Shown one piece after another: positions 50,251 through 60,093 of a stretch of 64,000 nucleotides of DNA (the stretch's first letter is position 1; each line of letters opens with the position of its first letter). The DNA comes from UMGS172 sp045546915 (lineage in GTDB: Bacteria; Bacillota; Clostridia; Oscillospirales; Acutalibacteraceae). The notes under the pieces are model-generated. The model made no database searches. It was not told the origin of the DNA and worked only from the letters and a program-made list of their open reading frames with translations. The DNA lies in assembly GCA_045546915.1 (NCBI GenBank), contig JAZQDU010000025.1, positions 1 through 64,000 on the forward strand, read 5' to 3'. The translations under genes were made by a program, and so were the position numbers.

Positions 50251-50370
50251 CCTACACTTCTAAAAACCCCTGATTTCAAGGGATTTTACGGTTCTCGTTT
50301 TGCTATTGACAGCAATATGACAGCAAAAATGGAAGATGCTCTGCTTTTTACGGCAGAGCATCTTTTATTT
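50251..50370. mobile_element. Left-end remnant of a third integrative element
   Basis: After att3 come AAACCCCTGATTT, a TGACAGCAA pair (50307-50326) 57 bases from the core, and the 26-base terminator hairpin (50336-50361). This is the order seen after att1 (AAACCCTTGATTT, TGACTACAA pair at 58 bases, hairpin). Nothing else of element C remains before the CNNM-type gene. The 50028-50416 gap has no gene. Confidence 0.65.
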
Positions 50371-50416
50371 GCGTAACGAATACTACCGGCAGTGCCGGTA
50401 GGTATGATTTTGCCCA

Positions 50417-51754
50417 TCAAACTTTTTCCGATTCGTCTTCGGATAGGGGTAAACGTTCAGCCATAATACGAACAATTCGGCGGTCGTTCATTTCGGCAAC
50501 CGTGAAAGAAAAGCCTTCGCATTCAACCGTGGGGTGTTCGTCGGCTTCGGGAATCCTACCCAGTACCGACATAACATATCCGGCAACGGTATCGTATTCG
50601 CCTTCGGGGAACTCAATATCAAGCAATTCCTCAACGTCGCCAATGTCCGATGTGCCGTCTATATTGTAGATATCTTCGCTTATCTGCTCGATATCCTCCT
50701 GTTCGTCGTCAAACTCGTCCTGAATGTTGCCCATTATCGACTCAATAAGGTCTTCAATGGTTACAATACCGGCAACTCCGCCGTATTCGTCGGCAACAAC
50801 CACCATCTGCAAATGCTTTTCGGTCATTTCTGAGAAAAGGTCGCGACATTTTTTAGATTCGGGTATAAACATTGCTTCACGCATTAAATCGGAGGGTTTA
50901 AGTGTAGCAGGAGCCTTTGTGCCGACATATTTCAGCAGGTCCTTAACGTAAAGAATACCCTTAATATTGTCGAGGTCGTCCTCGTATACCGGCATTCTCG
51001 AATAGCCCTCGTCTATTGCTTTGGCAACAACCGACTGTATATCGTCACCCACTTCAACTGCCTCAATATGTGTGCGGTGGGTCATAACGTCGCCGGCAAC
51101 AAGGTCGTCAAACTCGAAAATGTTGTTTATCATTTCCTTCTGACTTTCCTCAATAACGCCTTTTTCTTCGCCTTCGTCAACCATTGACAGAATTTCGTCT
51201 TCGGTCACAGGGGTTTCGTCATAATGCGGGTCACCGCCAAAAACAAACACAAAAACTCGTGCCACAGACGTTACAATTAAGGTGACCGGTGCAAGGATGG
51301 TTCTTAACAAAAGTAAAAATCCTGCAAGCGATGGTGCGAATTTTTCACAGTGCTGTGAGCCCAGCCTTGTCGGGAAAACGATGCAAAGCGAGGCAAACAC
51401 TAAACATGTGGCAACCATTATCGTAAGTATAGAAAGTATGCCGGCAAACGAGCCGAGAGAAAGACCGAGATAAAAATTTTTAAGCAAGGCAGAAAACTTA
51501 TAAACAGCGGCAACGCTTAAAAATATTCCCGAAAAACAAGAAACTATAGCCGCCATATCGGTTGTATAAGTTTCGTTGTCCAAAAGTTTTACAAGCCTTT
51601 TTGCCTTTTTGTCACCGTCTTCGGCATTTTCGCGTGCTTTTTTCTCACTGGCTGAAAGCACCGAGGCTTCGGCAAGCGTAACTAAGAAACTGAGCACCGC
51701 AAAGCAAAGGGAAATAATAAAAATAAAAGTAGCAGGGTCCGGTTCGGGGTCCAT
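50417..51754 (-). CDS. CNNM/CorC-type hemolysin family membrane protein
   Basis: The 445-residue protein has an N-terminal DUF21/CNNM membrane domain with about four helices (SFLVTLAEASVLSAS is the family mark), a linker and two CBS domains (VMTHRTHIEAVEVGDDIQSV, YVKDLLKYV, VVVADEYGGVAGIVTIEDLI). A C-terminal CorC/HlyC domain with GEYDTVAGYVMSVLGRIP follows. Relatives move Mg2+ or Co2+. The ATG at 51754 with AGGAG ten bases upstream is used; a longer frame has no ribosome site. It is the first chromosomal gene right of the island. Confidence 0.9.
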   Translation of the reverse strand: MDPEPDPATFIFIISLCFAVLSFLVTLAEASVLSASEKKARENAEDGDKKAKRLVKLLDNETYTTDMAAIVSCFSGIFLSVAAVYKFSALLKNFYLGLSLGSFAGILSILTIMVATCLVFASLCIVFPTRLGSQHCEKFAPSLAGFLLLLRTILAPVTLIVTSVARVFVFVFGGDPHYDETPVTEDEILSMVDEGEEKGVIEESQKEMINNIFEFDDLVAGDVMTHRTHIEAVEVGDDIQSVVAKAIDEGYSRMPVYEDDLDNIKGILYVKDLLKYVGTKAPATLKPSDLMREAMFIPESKKCRDLFSEMTEKHLQMVVVADEYGGVAGIVTIEDLIESIMGNIQDEFDDEQEDIEQISEDIYNIDGTSDIGDVEELLDIEFPEGEYDTVAGYVMSVLGRIPEADEHPTVECEGFSFTVAEMNDRRIVRIMAERLPLSEDESEKV

Positions 51755-51975
51755 TTTAAAAAATCTCCTATTCAAAAAATATTCGGATACAAAAATCCAA
51801 GAATATAATAACGTCAAGCCGTCTGTTTGTCAATGATTTTAACATAAAAACATTATAATATGTAAATTTTTAGTGAATTGAAAAATAGTTCTTTTATTAT
51901 TGTAAAATTTGTGGTAGAATTATTACACATGTTTATTAACTTTAAATATTATAAAATTGTTTGGAGGAAAAGCAC

Positions 51976-52962
51976 ATGATTGAGATAAAGAACCTGTCAA
52001 AAAAATACGGTTCTCATGTGGCGGTATCCGACGTCAGTTTTACGGTAAAAGACGGCGAGATACTCGGTTTTCTCGGCCCTAACGGTGCGGGAAAAAGTAC
52101 AACAATGAATATACTTACAGGCTATCTTTCACCCACGTCAGGCAGCGTTCGTATTGATGGATATGATATTCTTGAAAATCCTAATGAGGCTAAAATGCGT
52201 ATCGGTTATCTTCCCGAACAGCCGCCCCTTTACCTCGATATGACGGTAAATGAGTATCTCAGTTTTATTTTTGACCTTAAAAAGTGCAAGTTCCCCAAGG
52301 CTCCGCATATTAAAGAGATTTGCCGTTTGGTTAAAATTCATGATGTGTCGCACCGTCTTATTAAAAACCTTTCCAAAGGTTACAGACAGCGTGTTGGCAT
52401 TGCACAGGCACTTATCGGAAACCCCGACGTACTTATTCTGGACGAGCCCACCGTTGGTCTTGACCCCAAGCAGATAATTGAGATTCGCTCACTTATTACC
52501 GAACTTGGCAAAAACCATACCGTTATCTTAAGTTCGCATATTCTGTCTGAAATTCAGGCGGTTTGCGAAAGGGTTATCGTTATTAACCACGGTCGCCTTA
52601 TCGCCGATAACACTCCTGAAGAATTGAGCCGCACCTTGTCTGACGACCATACGCTCAATATTCGTGTTGCCGGCCCCAAGACCGAAGTTTTAAAACTTTT
52701 ATCAAGCATTTCGGGCATTGTGAGTATCACCTGTACCGGTTTGCACGAATCGGGCTCAAACGATTACATAATCGAACCTGATGGAAAGACCGATGTAAGA
52801 AGAGAGATATTTAAGCGACTTTCTGACCGCAACTGGGCGCTTTTAATGATGCGCTCTAACGAGATGTCGCTTGAGCAAATATTCCTTCGCCTTACCGAAA
52901 TGTCGGAGGAAGAACAGCAGGCTATTTTCGGAAAACCTGAAGAAGGAGAGCAAAACGCATGA
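51976..52962 (+). CDS. ABC transporter ATPase, GldA-like
   Basis: The 328-residue ABC protein has Walker A GPNGAGKSTTMN (about 36), signature LSKGYRQRVGIAQALIG, Walker B VLILDEPTVGLDP and H-loop LSSHILSE. A C-terminal extension of about 100 residues is typical of GldA/NosF-type ATPases. The ATG at 51976 follows TTGGAGG. It overlaps the permease gene by four bases and belongs to a Gld-like exporter. Confidence 0.92.
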   Translation: MIEIKNLSKKYGSHVAVSDVSFTVKDGEILGFLGPNGAGKSTTMNILTGYLSPTSGSVRIDGYDILENPNEAKMRIGYLPEQPPLYLDMTVNEYLSFIFDLKKCKFPKAPHIKEICRLVKIHDVSHRLIKNLSKGYRQRVGIAQALIGNPDVLILDEPTVGLDPKQIIEIRSLITELGKNHTVILSSHILSEIQAVCERVIVINHGRLIADNTPEELSRTLSDDHTLNIRVAGPKTEVLKLLSSISGIVSITCTGLHESGSNDYIIEPDGKTDVRREIFKRLSDRNWALLMMRSNEMSLEQIFLRLTEMSEEEQQAIFGKPEEGEQNA

Positions 52963-53666
52963 CCGCTATATTTAAAAGAGATTTAAAAGCATACTTTACC
53001 TCTCCCGTAGGCTATTTGTTTATAGCCATCATGGTGTTCTTTCAGGGTTGGAGTTTTACAACCTATTACAGTTTTGGTTTGCCCGATATAAGTGCGGTTT
53101 TCTTAAATCAATATATGTTTGTTTTCTTCCTCGTTCCGTTTTTAACCATGAGAACCATGAGTGAAGACCGCCGTCAAAAGGTTGACCAGGTACTTATCAC
53201 TTCGCCCGTAAGCCTTTACGGTATAGTTTTTGGTAAATTCTTTTCAACCTTAGTAATTTTTATGTTAAGTTATTCAGTTACGCTTGTGTTTCAGGTTATT
53301 ATCGCTTTCCAAGAGGGAATAACCGTTAACTGGCTTATCTACATCGGTAACATTTTAGGCATTGCACTTATGGGCGGTGCATTGATAGCACTCGGTATAT
53401 TTGTATCGTCGCTTACCGAAAACCAGTTGGTCGCTGCAGTTTGCAGTTTTGCCGCAACCTATGTGATTTATTCGCTTGATAACCTCGCAGGTCTTATTAA
53501 CGTTTCGTGGCTCACTACCGTTGTTGAAAAAATTTCATTTGTCGGCCGTTATGTCACCTTTACTGAGGGTATTATTGATTATTCGAACATTGTGTTCTTT
53601 ATAAGTTTTGCGGCGACGTTTATATTCTTGACCGTTCGTGTGCTTGATACACGCCGTTATTCATAA
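52959..53666 (+). CDS. ABC-2 type permease, GldF-like
   Basis: A 235-residue protein with six membrane helices beginning IFKRDLKAYFTSPVGYLFIA, with FFLVPFLTMRTMSEDRRQKVDQ between helices 2 and 3, a strong GldF/ABC-2 mark. It pairs with the upstream ATPase (ATGA overlap) and the GldG-like protein 18 bases downstream. Confidence 0.9.
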   Translation: MTAIFKRDLKAYFTSPVGYLFIAIMVFFQGWSFTTYYSFGLPDISAVFLNQYMFVFFLVPFLTMRTMSEDRRQKVDQVLITSPVSLYGIVFGKFFSTLVIFMLSYSVTLVFQVIIAFQEGITVNWLIYIGNILGIALMGGALIALGIFVSSLTENQLVAAVCSFAATYVIYSLDNLAGLINVSWLTTVVEKISFVGRYVTFTEGIIDYSNIVFFISFAATFIFLTVRVLDTRRYS

Positions 53667-53684
53667 GGAAAGGAGCAAAATTTC

Positions 53685-55445
53685 ATGTTGTTTAATAAAA
53701 ATAAAGATGAAAAAGTAACAGTTACCGAAGAAGTTGCTCCTAACAAGGTCAAGCAGACAATAAAAAACACCATTGCTTTAAAAAGAAATGTTTATTCTAT
53801 CGTTTTGTCGGTTATTTTCATTGTTGCCATGATTTTGGTTAATGTTTTTTCTACTGTAATGGCCGAGCGTTACCCTATTGAACTTGACCTTACGAGCGAT
53901 AAACTCCACTCGATGAGCGACGAAAATATAGCGTTTCTTAAAGGTATAGATAAACCGATAAATATTTACGTTTGCCTTACTAAGGAGCAGTTTGACTGTT
54001 CCGAGACAGACTACATGGCACAACTTGCTGCCGAGCAGTATTTTGTTGATTACACTGCCGTTAACCGTGAGTATTTTGTTCAGTCGGCAGAATTTCTTGA
54101 CAAAATTGCAAGATATAATGACAAAATTAATCTTGTATATCTCGATATGAATGAGGCAGAAAGTGCCATTATAGCTGCAGAATTTGATGAGTATGAATAC
54201 CAAAAAGGCGATATTTTGGTTGAGTGCCCGTCGGTGGGTGAGGACGGAAAAGAAACTTTCCGCCGTACCGCCGTACTGTTCCATGATATTTATACATTAG
54301 AAGGCAACAGTTATACCGAGTATTATATGCAGTATGCCGCAATATACGGAAACATGGCATTATACGGTCAGGGCGCAGGATATAACATTACCGAAAACAA
54401 AATGGAAATGGCTGTCTCTTCGGCAATTTACAAGGTTATTTCTGAAAATACGCCTAAGTTCCTTGTCCCCACCGATTATTACGCAAAAAAAGACGACGGC
54501 ACCATTATTGTTGATGAGTATCTTAAAAATCTTCTTAACATAAACAACTATGAGTTGGATTATGCTGGAGGCAATATCACAAACCTGCTTTCGGGCGAAA
54601 AAGCCGCTTCGTACAAGGGTGTTATCCTTGCGGGAAGTAAGGTGGATATTACCGAGTCTGATTATGAAACGTTGTTGACCTTCCTTGACAACGGCGGTAA
54701 AAAAGGCAAATCGTTGTTCTATTTTGCAGGCATTGATGTTGCAAAAATGCCGGTACTCACTAAACTTATGGCAGAATGGGGTATAGGATATCTTGACGGT
54801 GTTCTGTACGAAACCGATAAGAGTAACCGTGTTATGACCGACGAAACCGGAGACCCCAAAGAGTTTTACCATACGTCAACCGGTACTGATTATACCTCAC
54901 GTGCCGACGGTAAGGGTTATTATGTTGTGGGCAATTCTGTTCCCATGAGTTTGCTGTATCCTGAAAATGTAACAGCAACCCATGCACGTACACCGGAGGT
55001 AATCATGCGTACGGGTGGCAATACCATTAAACCCTCTATAACCGTAATGCCTGTTGGCGAGGATTCTACAAAATGGAAACCTGCCGACGACGCCAAGTAC
55101 GATATTTATCCCACCGTTATTGCCTGTAAGGATGAAAAGGTTTTAGAAGATTTTTCTTATGTTGCAAGTTATATCGTTGCTTTTTCAACCGATGAGTATA
55201 TAAGCGGTGATTGGACAACTCAATGGAGAAACGTTGCTAATGACCATGCGGTTCTCGATATCTTTAATGCTGTATCGGGAGCAGGTGATACGCCGTTTAG
55301 TTTTGTTTCAAAAACCATAACCAACGAGCGTTATAACACTACTGAAAAAGGACAACTTACGGTAAAAATTATATTTATGGCACTTTTGCCCGCGATTGTT
55401 TTTGTTTCGGGCATAACCGTCTGGATAGTTCGCAAGAGAAAATAA
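53685..55445 (+). CDS. GldG-like ABC accessory membrane protein
   Basis: A 586-residue protein with a helix near residue 45 and a second at the C-terminus (about 560-582). The large outside part starts RYPIELDLTSDKLHSMSDENIAFLKG in two overlapping family blocks, the hallmark of GldG/ABC-associated proteins. In gliding Bacteroidetes GldAFG supports surface motility; in Firmicutes the same set has no settled substrate. Confidence 0.87.
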   Translation: MLFNKNKDEKVTVTEEVAPNKVKQTIKNTIALKRNVYSIVLSVIFIVAMILVNVFSTVMAERYPIELDLTSDKLHSMSDENIAFLKGIDKPINIYVCLTKEQFDCSETDYMAQLAAEQYFVDYTAVNREYFVQSAEFLDKIARYNDKINLVYLDMNEAESAIIAAEFDEYEYQKGDILVECPSVGEDGKETFRRTAVLFHDIYTLEGNSYTEYYMQYAAIYGNMALYGQGAGYNITENKMEMAVSSAIYKVISENTPKFLVPTDYYAKKDDGTIIVDEYLKNLLNINNYELDYAGGNITNLLSGEKAASYKGVILAGSKVDITESDYETLLTFLDNGGKKGKSLFYFAGIDVAKMPVLTKLMAEWGIGYLDGVLYETDKSNRVMTDETGDPKEFYHTSTGTDYTSRADGKGYYVVGNSVPMSLLYPENVTATHARTPEVIMRTGGNTIKPSITVMPVGEDSTKWKPADDAKYDIYPTVIACKDEKVLEDFSYVASYIVAFSTDEYISGDWTTQWRNVANDHAVLDIFNAVSGAGDTPFSFVSKTITNERYNTTEKGQLTVKIIFMALLPAIVFVSGITVWIVRKRK

Positions 55446-55454
55446 TTGTAAAAA

Positions 55455-55482
55455 TGTCGAAACAGGGCAACCTGTTTCGACA
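55455..55482 (+). promoter_or_regulatory. Intercistronic hairpin
   Basis: TGTCGAAACAGG pairs perfectly with CCTGTTTCGACA between the GldG-like and DUF4340 genes. The T tract is poor, so it may tune mRNA stability rather than end transcription. Confidence 0.55.
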
Positions 55483-55505
55483 TTTAATAGGAGAAATAAT
55501 AGTTT

Positions 55506-57215
55506 ATGGATGACAAAAACGAAATTTTAAATCAGTCACCCGAAAATGAGGAGCCGGAAGTAAAATTTGAAACCGAAGGTTCGACCATATTTGTCAAGCA
55601 CGAGTATAACACCAAAAAACCGACCGAAAACGGTTGGAAAAAGCGTATCGGCATTGCGGCAGTAGCCGTGGTTTTGTGCGTTGTTATCGGATTGGGTGCA
55701 TTTTTTATCGTAAGAAAAGTGCCGGTTGATTCTCCCGACAATACCCAAAGCGTTACCGTAAATGATTATATACCGGTTGTTACGTTTGCTGATAAAGCAA
55801 CCGATGATAACGGGCAAGTGGGCGTAATGGTCGGCGATAAACTGTTGACCGATAACGTCAATATAACCGGCGCCGGTATTTATAATTATTATGAACATTA
55901 TTCTATCATGCCTTATACCGAAGAGGATAAAAACGGCACCGTTACAAAATGGTATATTCCCGGAATTGACAAAGACCAGGTTTTAAGCGACAACCTTTAT
56001 GACCATATTGTAAATTGTCTTAATATTTATGCCACAGTAAAAATGGAAAACAAGTATTCATCGCTTGAAGAGTACCATAAAGCCTATGGTGTTGACAGTG
56101 AAAACTGTTCGCGTGCATTTGTTGCAAATTTTGGCGAAGGCGACCAAAAGGTTGAACTTGAGATACTTGTTGGAATGCAGGTTGCAGCGGGCAACGGGAA
56201 CTATTTAAGGGTTGTTGGCGATGATACGGTTTATATAGTGCCTGCTGAATATATTGCAAATTATGATTATCTTCCTTCTAATTTTGCCGACCTTAACATG
56301 TTGACAAAAATTAAGGAAACTTCATCTAACACCAAGTATTTTACGGCTAATAAACTTTCGCGCTTTGATTATATAAAGATTTCGGGCAAGGTATTAGACG
56401 GTAAGACGTATAATTTCGGCATGAGTACCGATGTTTCGGCCGACTATATGCCGTATATTATGACCTTTCCTTACCGCCGCCCCGCGAGTGAGGCATTTCT
56501 TGAGAATATTCTCAAATTTGCATCAGAAGGCATCACCGCCGAGGGAATTTACAGTTTCAGTGCCACCAAAGAAAACATGAAAACTTGCGGATTGGACGAC
56601 CCAAAATGTGTCATTGAAGCAAAAATTGGTGAGTATTACTTTAAACTCACCATCGGTGGACTTGTTAATGAAGATAGCCCCGGCCTTACTGCTATGATAA
56701 ACGGTAAAAAGCAGATTTTCTGCATTAATACTGAATCTATGGATTTCGTAGACCCTGAGATTACCTCTATGTTTAACCAAAACTTTATTATGGAGAACAT
56801 TATAGAGATTGATTCGGTTACCTTTGAGGCAAATTCGGGCAAGCATACCTTCGACCTTACACATACACCGCTTGAAAGCAATAAAGATGCTTATGACACA
56901 ACGGTAAAATACAAGGGCAAAACAGCCGATATCACCTCGTTTAAATCGCTGTATAAACGTGTGTTGTTGTTGTCGCTTTTGTCATTTGTAATTGAGGAAG
57001 AAAGGATAGAACCCGAACTTACTATTACTTTTAAGTATATCGGTGATTATAAAGACCGCGTGGTTGAGTTTACAACCAGCCCCAGGGACAACTATCATTA
57101 TGTTGCGTGGATAGACGGAGTTCCTCTTGGAGAGGTACTAAAAACCAGCGTCAACGATATAACAGACAACCTTGAAATTTATGTCAAGGGTGGCAACGTA
57201 AAAGAACCGTTGTAA
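55506..57215 (+). CDS. DUF4340 domain protein of the Gld-like system
   Basis: In this 569-residue protein an acidic start is followed by a membrane helix (about 50-72) and an outside part with two DUF4340-type repeats (around FDYIKISGKVLDGKTYNFG and IDSVTFEANSGKHTFDLTH). DUF4340 proteins regularly close GldAFG-like operons and probably complete the outside part of the complex. AGGAG precedes the ATG. Confidence 0.85.
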   Translation: MDDKNEILNQSPENEEPEVKFETEGSTIFVKHEYNTKKPTENGWKKRIGIAAVAVVLCVVIGLGAFFIVRKVPVDSPDNTQSVTVNDYIPVVTFADKATDDNGQVGVMVGDKLLTDNVNITGAGIYNYYEHYSIMPYTEEDKNGTVTKWYIPGIDKDQVLSDNLYDHIVNCLNIYATVKMENKYSSLEEYHKAYGVDSENCSRAFVANFGEGDQKVELEILVGMQVAAGNGNYLRVVGDDTVYIVPAEYIANYDYLPSNFADLNMLTKIKETSSNTKYFTANKLSRFDYIKISGKVLDGKTYNFGMSTDVSADYMPYIMTFPYRRPASEAFLENILKFASEGITAEGIYSFSATKENMKTCGLDDPKCVIEAKIGEYYFKLTIGGLVNEDSPGLTAMINGKKQIFCINTESMDFVDPEITSMFNQNFIMENIIEIDSVTFEANSGKHTFDLTHTPLESNKDAYDTTVKYKGKTADITSFKSLYKRVLLLSLLSFVIEEERIEPELTITFKYIGDYKDRVVEFTTSPRDNYHYVAWIDGVPLGEVLKTSVNDITDNLEIYVKGGNVKEPL

Positions 57216-57224
57216 TAATAAAAA

Positions 57225-57258
57225 AAAGACCCGCTTCCAAAAGGAATCGGGTCTTTAG
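57225..57258. terminator. Bidirectional terminator
   Basis: AAAGACCCGcTTCC pairs with GGAAtCGGGTCTTT between convergent genes. Confidence 0.85.
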
Positions 57259-57265
57259 TTATGTT

Positions 57266-57964
57266 TTAGTGTTTGTTGATAAGTTTGGTAAGTTCAACAG
57301 GGTTTACGATGGTGCCGTCTTTGTAAACACGCATGTTGCCCGAAGCAATTTCGTCAATAAGAATAACTTCGCCGTTGTTGTAACCAAATTCAAACTTAAT
57401 ATCCCAAAGGTCAAGACCTTTTGCTTTGAGGTCGTCAGCAACAACTTTAGTGATTTTAAGGGTCTGCTCTTTCATACTTGCGAACATTTCAGGAGTCATA
57501 ACGCCCAATGCTGCAAGGCCTTCGCCGGTTACAAGCGGGTCACCCTTTTCATCGTTTTTAAAGGTGCACTCAACATATCCGCCCTCTAAAACGGTGCCGT
57601 CTTTAATATACTCACCGTATCTGCGAATGAAACTGCCGGTTGCTACTAAACGGCAGATAACTTCAAGACCGTTACCGCCTTGAGCCTTACCAAAACATTC
57701 AGCAGGGAGAACCTCCATGGTTGCATTCTCAAGGTCGGCGCTTACATAATGGGTTTTAACGCCTTCCTTTTTAAGAAGTTCGAAATAATAAACCGAGGTC
57801 TCAAGATTTGCTTTGCCGATACCCTCAATGGTAAGACCTACTGCATTTTCACCCGGGTCAAAAACGCCGTCTTTACCGGTACAGTCATCTTTGAACTTGA
57901 GTAATACGTTACCGTTTTCAAGTTCGTAAACGTCTTTTGTTTTGCCTTCGTAAAGTTTTTTCAT
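57266..57964 (-). CDS. purC: Phosphoribosylaminoimidazole-succinocarboxamide synthase
   Basis: The 232-residue SAICAR synthetase joins CAIR and aspartate in purine synthesis. The family start KKLYEGKTKDVYE (ATP loop), VICRLVATGSFIRRYG and the closing LWDIKFEFGYN with LIDEIASGNMRVYKDG (active-site Asp/Glu) are all present. AAGGAGC lies eight bases before the ATG. It is monocistronic here, away from the other pur genes. Confidence 0.96.
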   Translation of the reverse strand: MKKLYEGKTKDVYELENGNVLLKFKDDCTGKDGVFDPGENAVGLTIEGIGKANLETSVYYFELLKKEGVKTHYVSADLENATMEVLPAECFGKAQGGNGLEVICRLVATGSFIRRYGEYIKDGTVLEGGYVECTFKNDEKGDPLVTGEGLAALGVMTPEMFASMKEQTLKITKVVADDLKAKGLDLWDIKFEFGYNNGEVILIDEIASGNMRVYKDGTIVNPVELTKLINKH

Positions 57965-58008
57965 AAATAATGCTCCTTTTTGAAGTTAGGTTTAAAATTT
58001 ATGAAAAT

Positions 58009-58037
58009 ATTGTAGCACAAAAATTTTAACTTGTAAA
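58009..58037 (-). promoter_or_regulatory. purC promoter
   Basis: On the minus strand TTTACA (58037-58032), 17 bases, TACAAT (58014-58009). No purine riboswitch was seen in the short leader. Confidence 0.6.
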
Positions 58038-58140
58038 ATATTTTTTTTGCGCTGTTGCAAAATTTATTATTATTACATAAAAAACCGGTAAGATTTACTG
58101 CATTTATAGGGAAATTATGGGGAAAAATTGCAAAACTTCT

Positions 58141-58168
58141 TTTCAAATAAGGTATAAAGTGATATAAT
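58141..58168 (+). promoter_or_regulatory. Promoter of the ABC-F/HAD/MATE run
   Basis: TTTCAA (58141-58146), 16 bases, TATAAT (58163-58168), 41 bases before the ABC-F start. Confidence 0.55.
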
Positions 58169-58209
58169 AATTTTATGTCTTTAATATTTTCGCAAAACGG
58201 AGTTTTCAG

Positions 58210-60093
58210 ATGTTATTAAGCGTAAATTCACTTGAAAAAAGTTTCGGTGACAATCTTTTGTTTTATGACGTTGCTTTTAGCGTCGAACAAGGTGATATAA
58301 TAGGGTTAATTGGCGGCAACGGAAGTGGTAAAACTACACTTTTTCGTATCATCTCCGGTGAGGAATTGCCGGACGCGGGCGGTGTGGTTCGTAAAAGCGG
58401 AGTGACGGTTGGCGTTTTAAATCAGCATGCTTGCCAAGGCTCACAAAAAACCGCCTATAACGAAACCTTGTCGGTTTTCGATGAACTTTTAAAACTCGAA
58501 ACCGAAATTGAAAAAATTAATCTTGAATTACAGACGGTTGCGTCAGAATCGCTTATTTTAAAGCAACATCAATTGCAGGAAGAGTTTGAGCGCAAAGGCG
58601 GTCTTACTTTTCGCGCGCGTACCCGTTCGGCGCTTAAAGGATTAGGTTTAAGTGATGAGGAGCAGGCTTTATCGGTTGCGGTACTTTCGGGTGGTCAACG
58701 CTCAAAAGTGGAGTTATGTAAACTTCTTTTGTCTCAGCCGGACATCATGTTGCTTGACGAACCGACCAATCATCTTGACATTGATGCAATAGAATGGCTT
58801 GACAGTTACATCAAGGCACAAAGCAAGGCGGTTATGATTATTTCGCATGACCGTTATTTTCTCGACCGCGTTGCTAACCGTATTTTTGAAATTTCGGGGC
58901 ACAAACTTTATTCTTGCGACGGCAATTACACTAAATATTGCAAGGTAAGGGACGAAAGAAAACTTACAGTTCAGAGAAATTACGATAACACAATGCGCGA
59001 GGTTGAAAGAATCGAAAAGATTATCGAACAGCAAAAGCGTTGGAATCGTGAAAAAAACATAAAAACTGCCGAGAATAAGCAGAAAATGATTGACCGCTTA
59101 CTTGCCGATTTAGAGATTCCTGAGAGCGAGAGGCAGAATATGACGCTCTCGTTTACTGCAGGAACACGAAGCGGTGATGAGGTGTTCAGTGCCAACAATC
59201 TTTCGACAAAATACGGCGAAAGGGTGCTTTATTCGGACGTTTCTCTAAAGGTTCTAAGAGGAGACAGAATTTTTATAATCGGGCCCAACGGCTGCGGAAA
59301 AACCACCCTTTTAAGACAACTTATTGACCGAACAAAGGTTGATTACGGTGCTTCGGTAAAGGCGGGTTATTTCGACCAACATCAACGTGATTTGAATCTT
59401 TCTAATACCATTTTCGGTGAACTCAGGGACAGTTATCCGCAGATGAGTGATACTGCATTAAGAGGTGCTTTGGCACTGTTTCTTTTTAAGGGTGACGAGG
59501 TGTTTCGAGATATTGCAACCTTGTCGGGCGGTGAGCGAGCAAGAGTTGTATTATGTAAACTTATGCTTCGTAATGACAATCTGCTTTTTCTTGATGAGCC
59601 GACCAATCATCTTGACCTTGAAAGCAGAGAAATTTTAGAGGATGCTCTTGACGGGTATGAGGGCACTTTGATATGCGTATCGCATGACCGTTATTTTATA
59701 AACCGTCTGGCATCAAAGGTGCTTTATTTTGAAAACGGAGAGGTCAAAAAATGCGAAGGCGGTTATGATGCTTACATTGAAAACCGCATCAAACAAGAGC
59801 AGGTGACCGAAAAAAAGGCAAACTCAGAGAACAAAAATCTTTATTTAAAGAAAAAGCAAGATGCTGCAAATTTAAGAAAAATGAAAACGGCTTTATCAAA
59901 ATTAGAGCAGGAAATCGCAAAGGTTGAAGGCGAACTTGATGCAATAAATGAGCAACTGAGCGACCCTGTGATTTCTGTCGATTATATAAAGGTGGCAGAA
60001 CTCACCGAAAAAGCAGCCGAAAGAGAAGCTGCGTTGGAAGCCATGATGCTTGAGTGGGAGGACTTAGGCGCTTTGTTGGAGGGGAGCGAATGA
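58210..60093 (+). CDS. ABC-F family ATPase (ribosome-associated)
   Basis: The 627-residue soluble protein has two ABC domains (Walker A LIGGNGSGKTTLF and IIGPNGCGKTTLL; signatures LSGGQRSK and LSGGERAR; Walker B both ending LLDEPTNHLD or FLDEPTNHLD). They are joined by the basic P-site linker (VERIEKIIEQQKRWNREKNI), and a C-terminal coiled coil of about 80 residues follows. ABC-F proteins act on stalled ribosomes or protect them from antibiotics; the coiled coil favours a Uup-like or housekeeping member. It overlaps the HAD gene by four bases. Confidence 0.92.
   Translation: MLLSVNSLEKSFGDNLLFYDVAFSVEQGDIIGLIGGNGSGKTTLFRIISGEELPDAGGVVRKSGVTVGVLNQHACQGSQKTAYNETLSVFDELLKLETEIEKINLELQTVASESLILKQHQLQEEFERKGGLTFRARTRSALKGLGLSDEEQALSVAVLSGGQRSKVELCKLLLSQPDIMLLDEPTNHLDIDAIEWLDSYIKAQSKAVMIISHDRYFLDRVANRIFEISGHKLYSCDGNYTKYCKVRDERKLTVQRNYDNTMREVERIEKIIEQQKRWNREKNIKTAENKQKMIDRLLADLEIPESERQNMTLSFTAGTRSGDEVFSANNLSTKYGERVLYSDVSLKVLRGDRIFIIGPNGCGKTTLLRQLIDRTKVDYGASVKAGYFDQHQRDLNLSNTIFGELRDSYPQMSDTALRGALALFLFKGDEVFRDIATLSGGERARVVLCKLMLRNDNLLFLDEPTNHLDLESREILEDALDGYEGTLICVSHDRYFINRLASKVLYFENGEVKKCEGGYDAYIENRIKQEQVTEKKANSENKNLYLKKKQDAANLRKMKTALSKLEQEIAKVEGELDAINEQLSDPVISVDYIKVAELTEKAAEREAALEAMMLEWEDLGALLEGSE

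Larger units (their letters stand above)
32057..50370. mobile_element. Tandem array of integrative elements at the guaA 3' end
   Basis: Three near-identical 16-base att cores (32057, 48943, 50235) divide the island into element A (32073-48942), remnant B (48959-50234) and the left end of a third element C (from 50251). Paired arm-site repeats stand at matching distances: 58 and 57 bases after att1 and att3, and 100 and 98 bases before att2 and att3. A carries an integrase and excisionase-like gene by its left end. The guaA 3' end is a known genomic-island hot spot. No relaxase clearly recognisable as such and no type IV secretion genes were seen. Confidence 0.85.
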
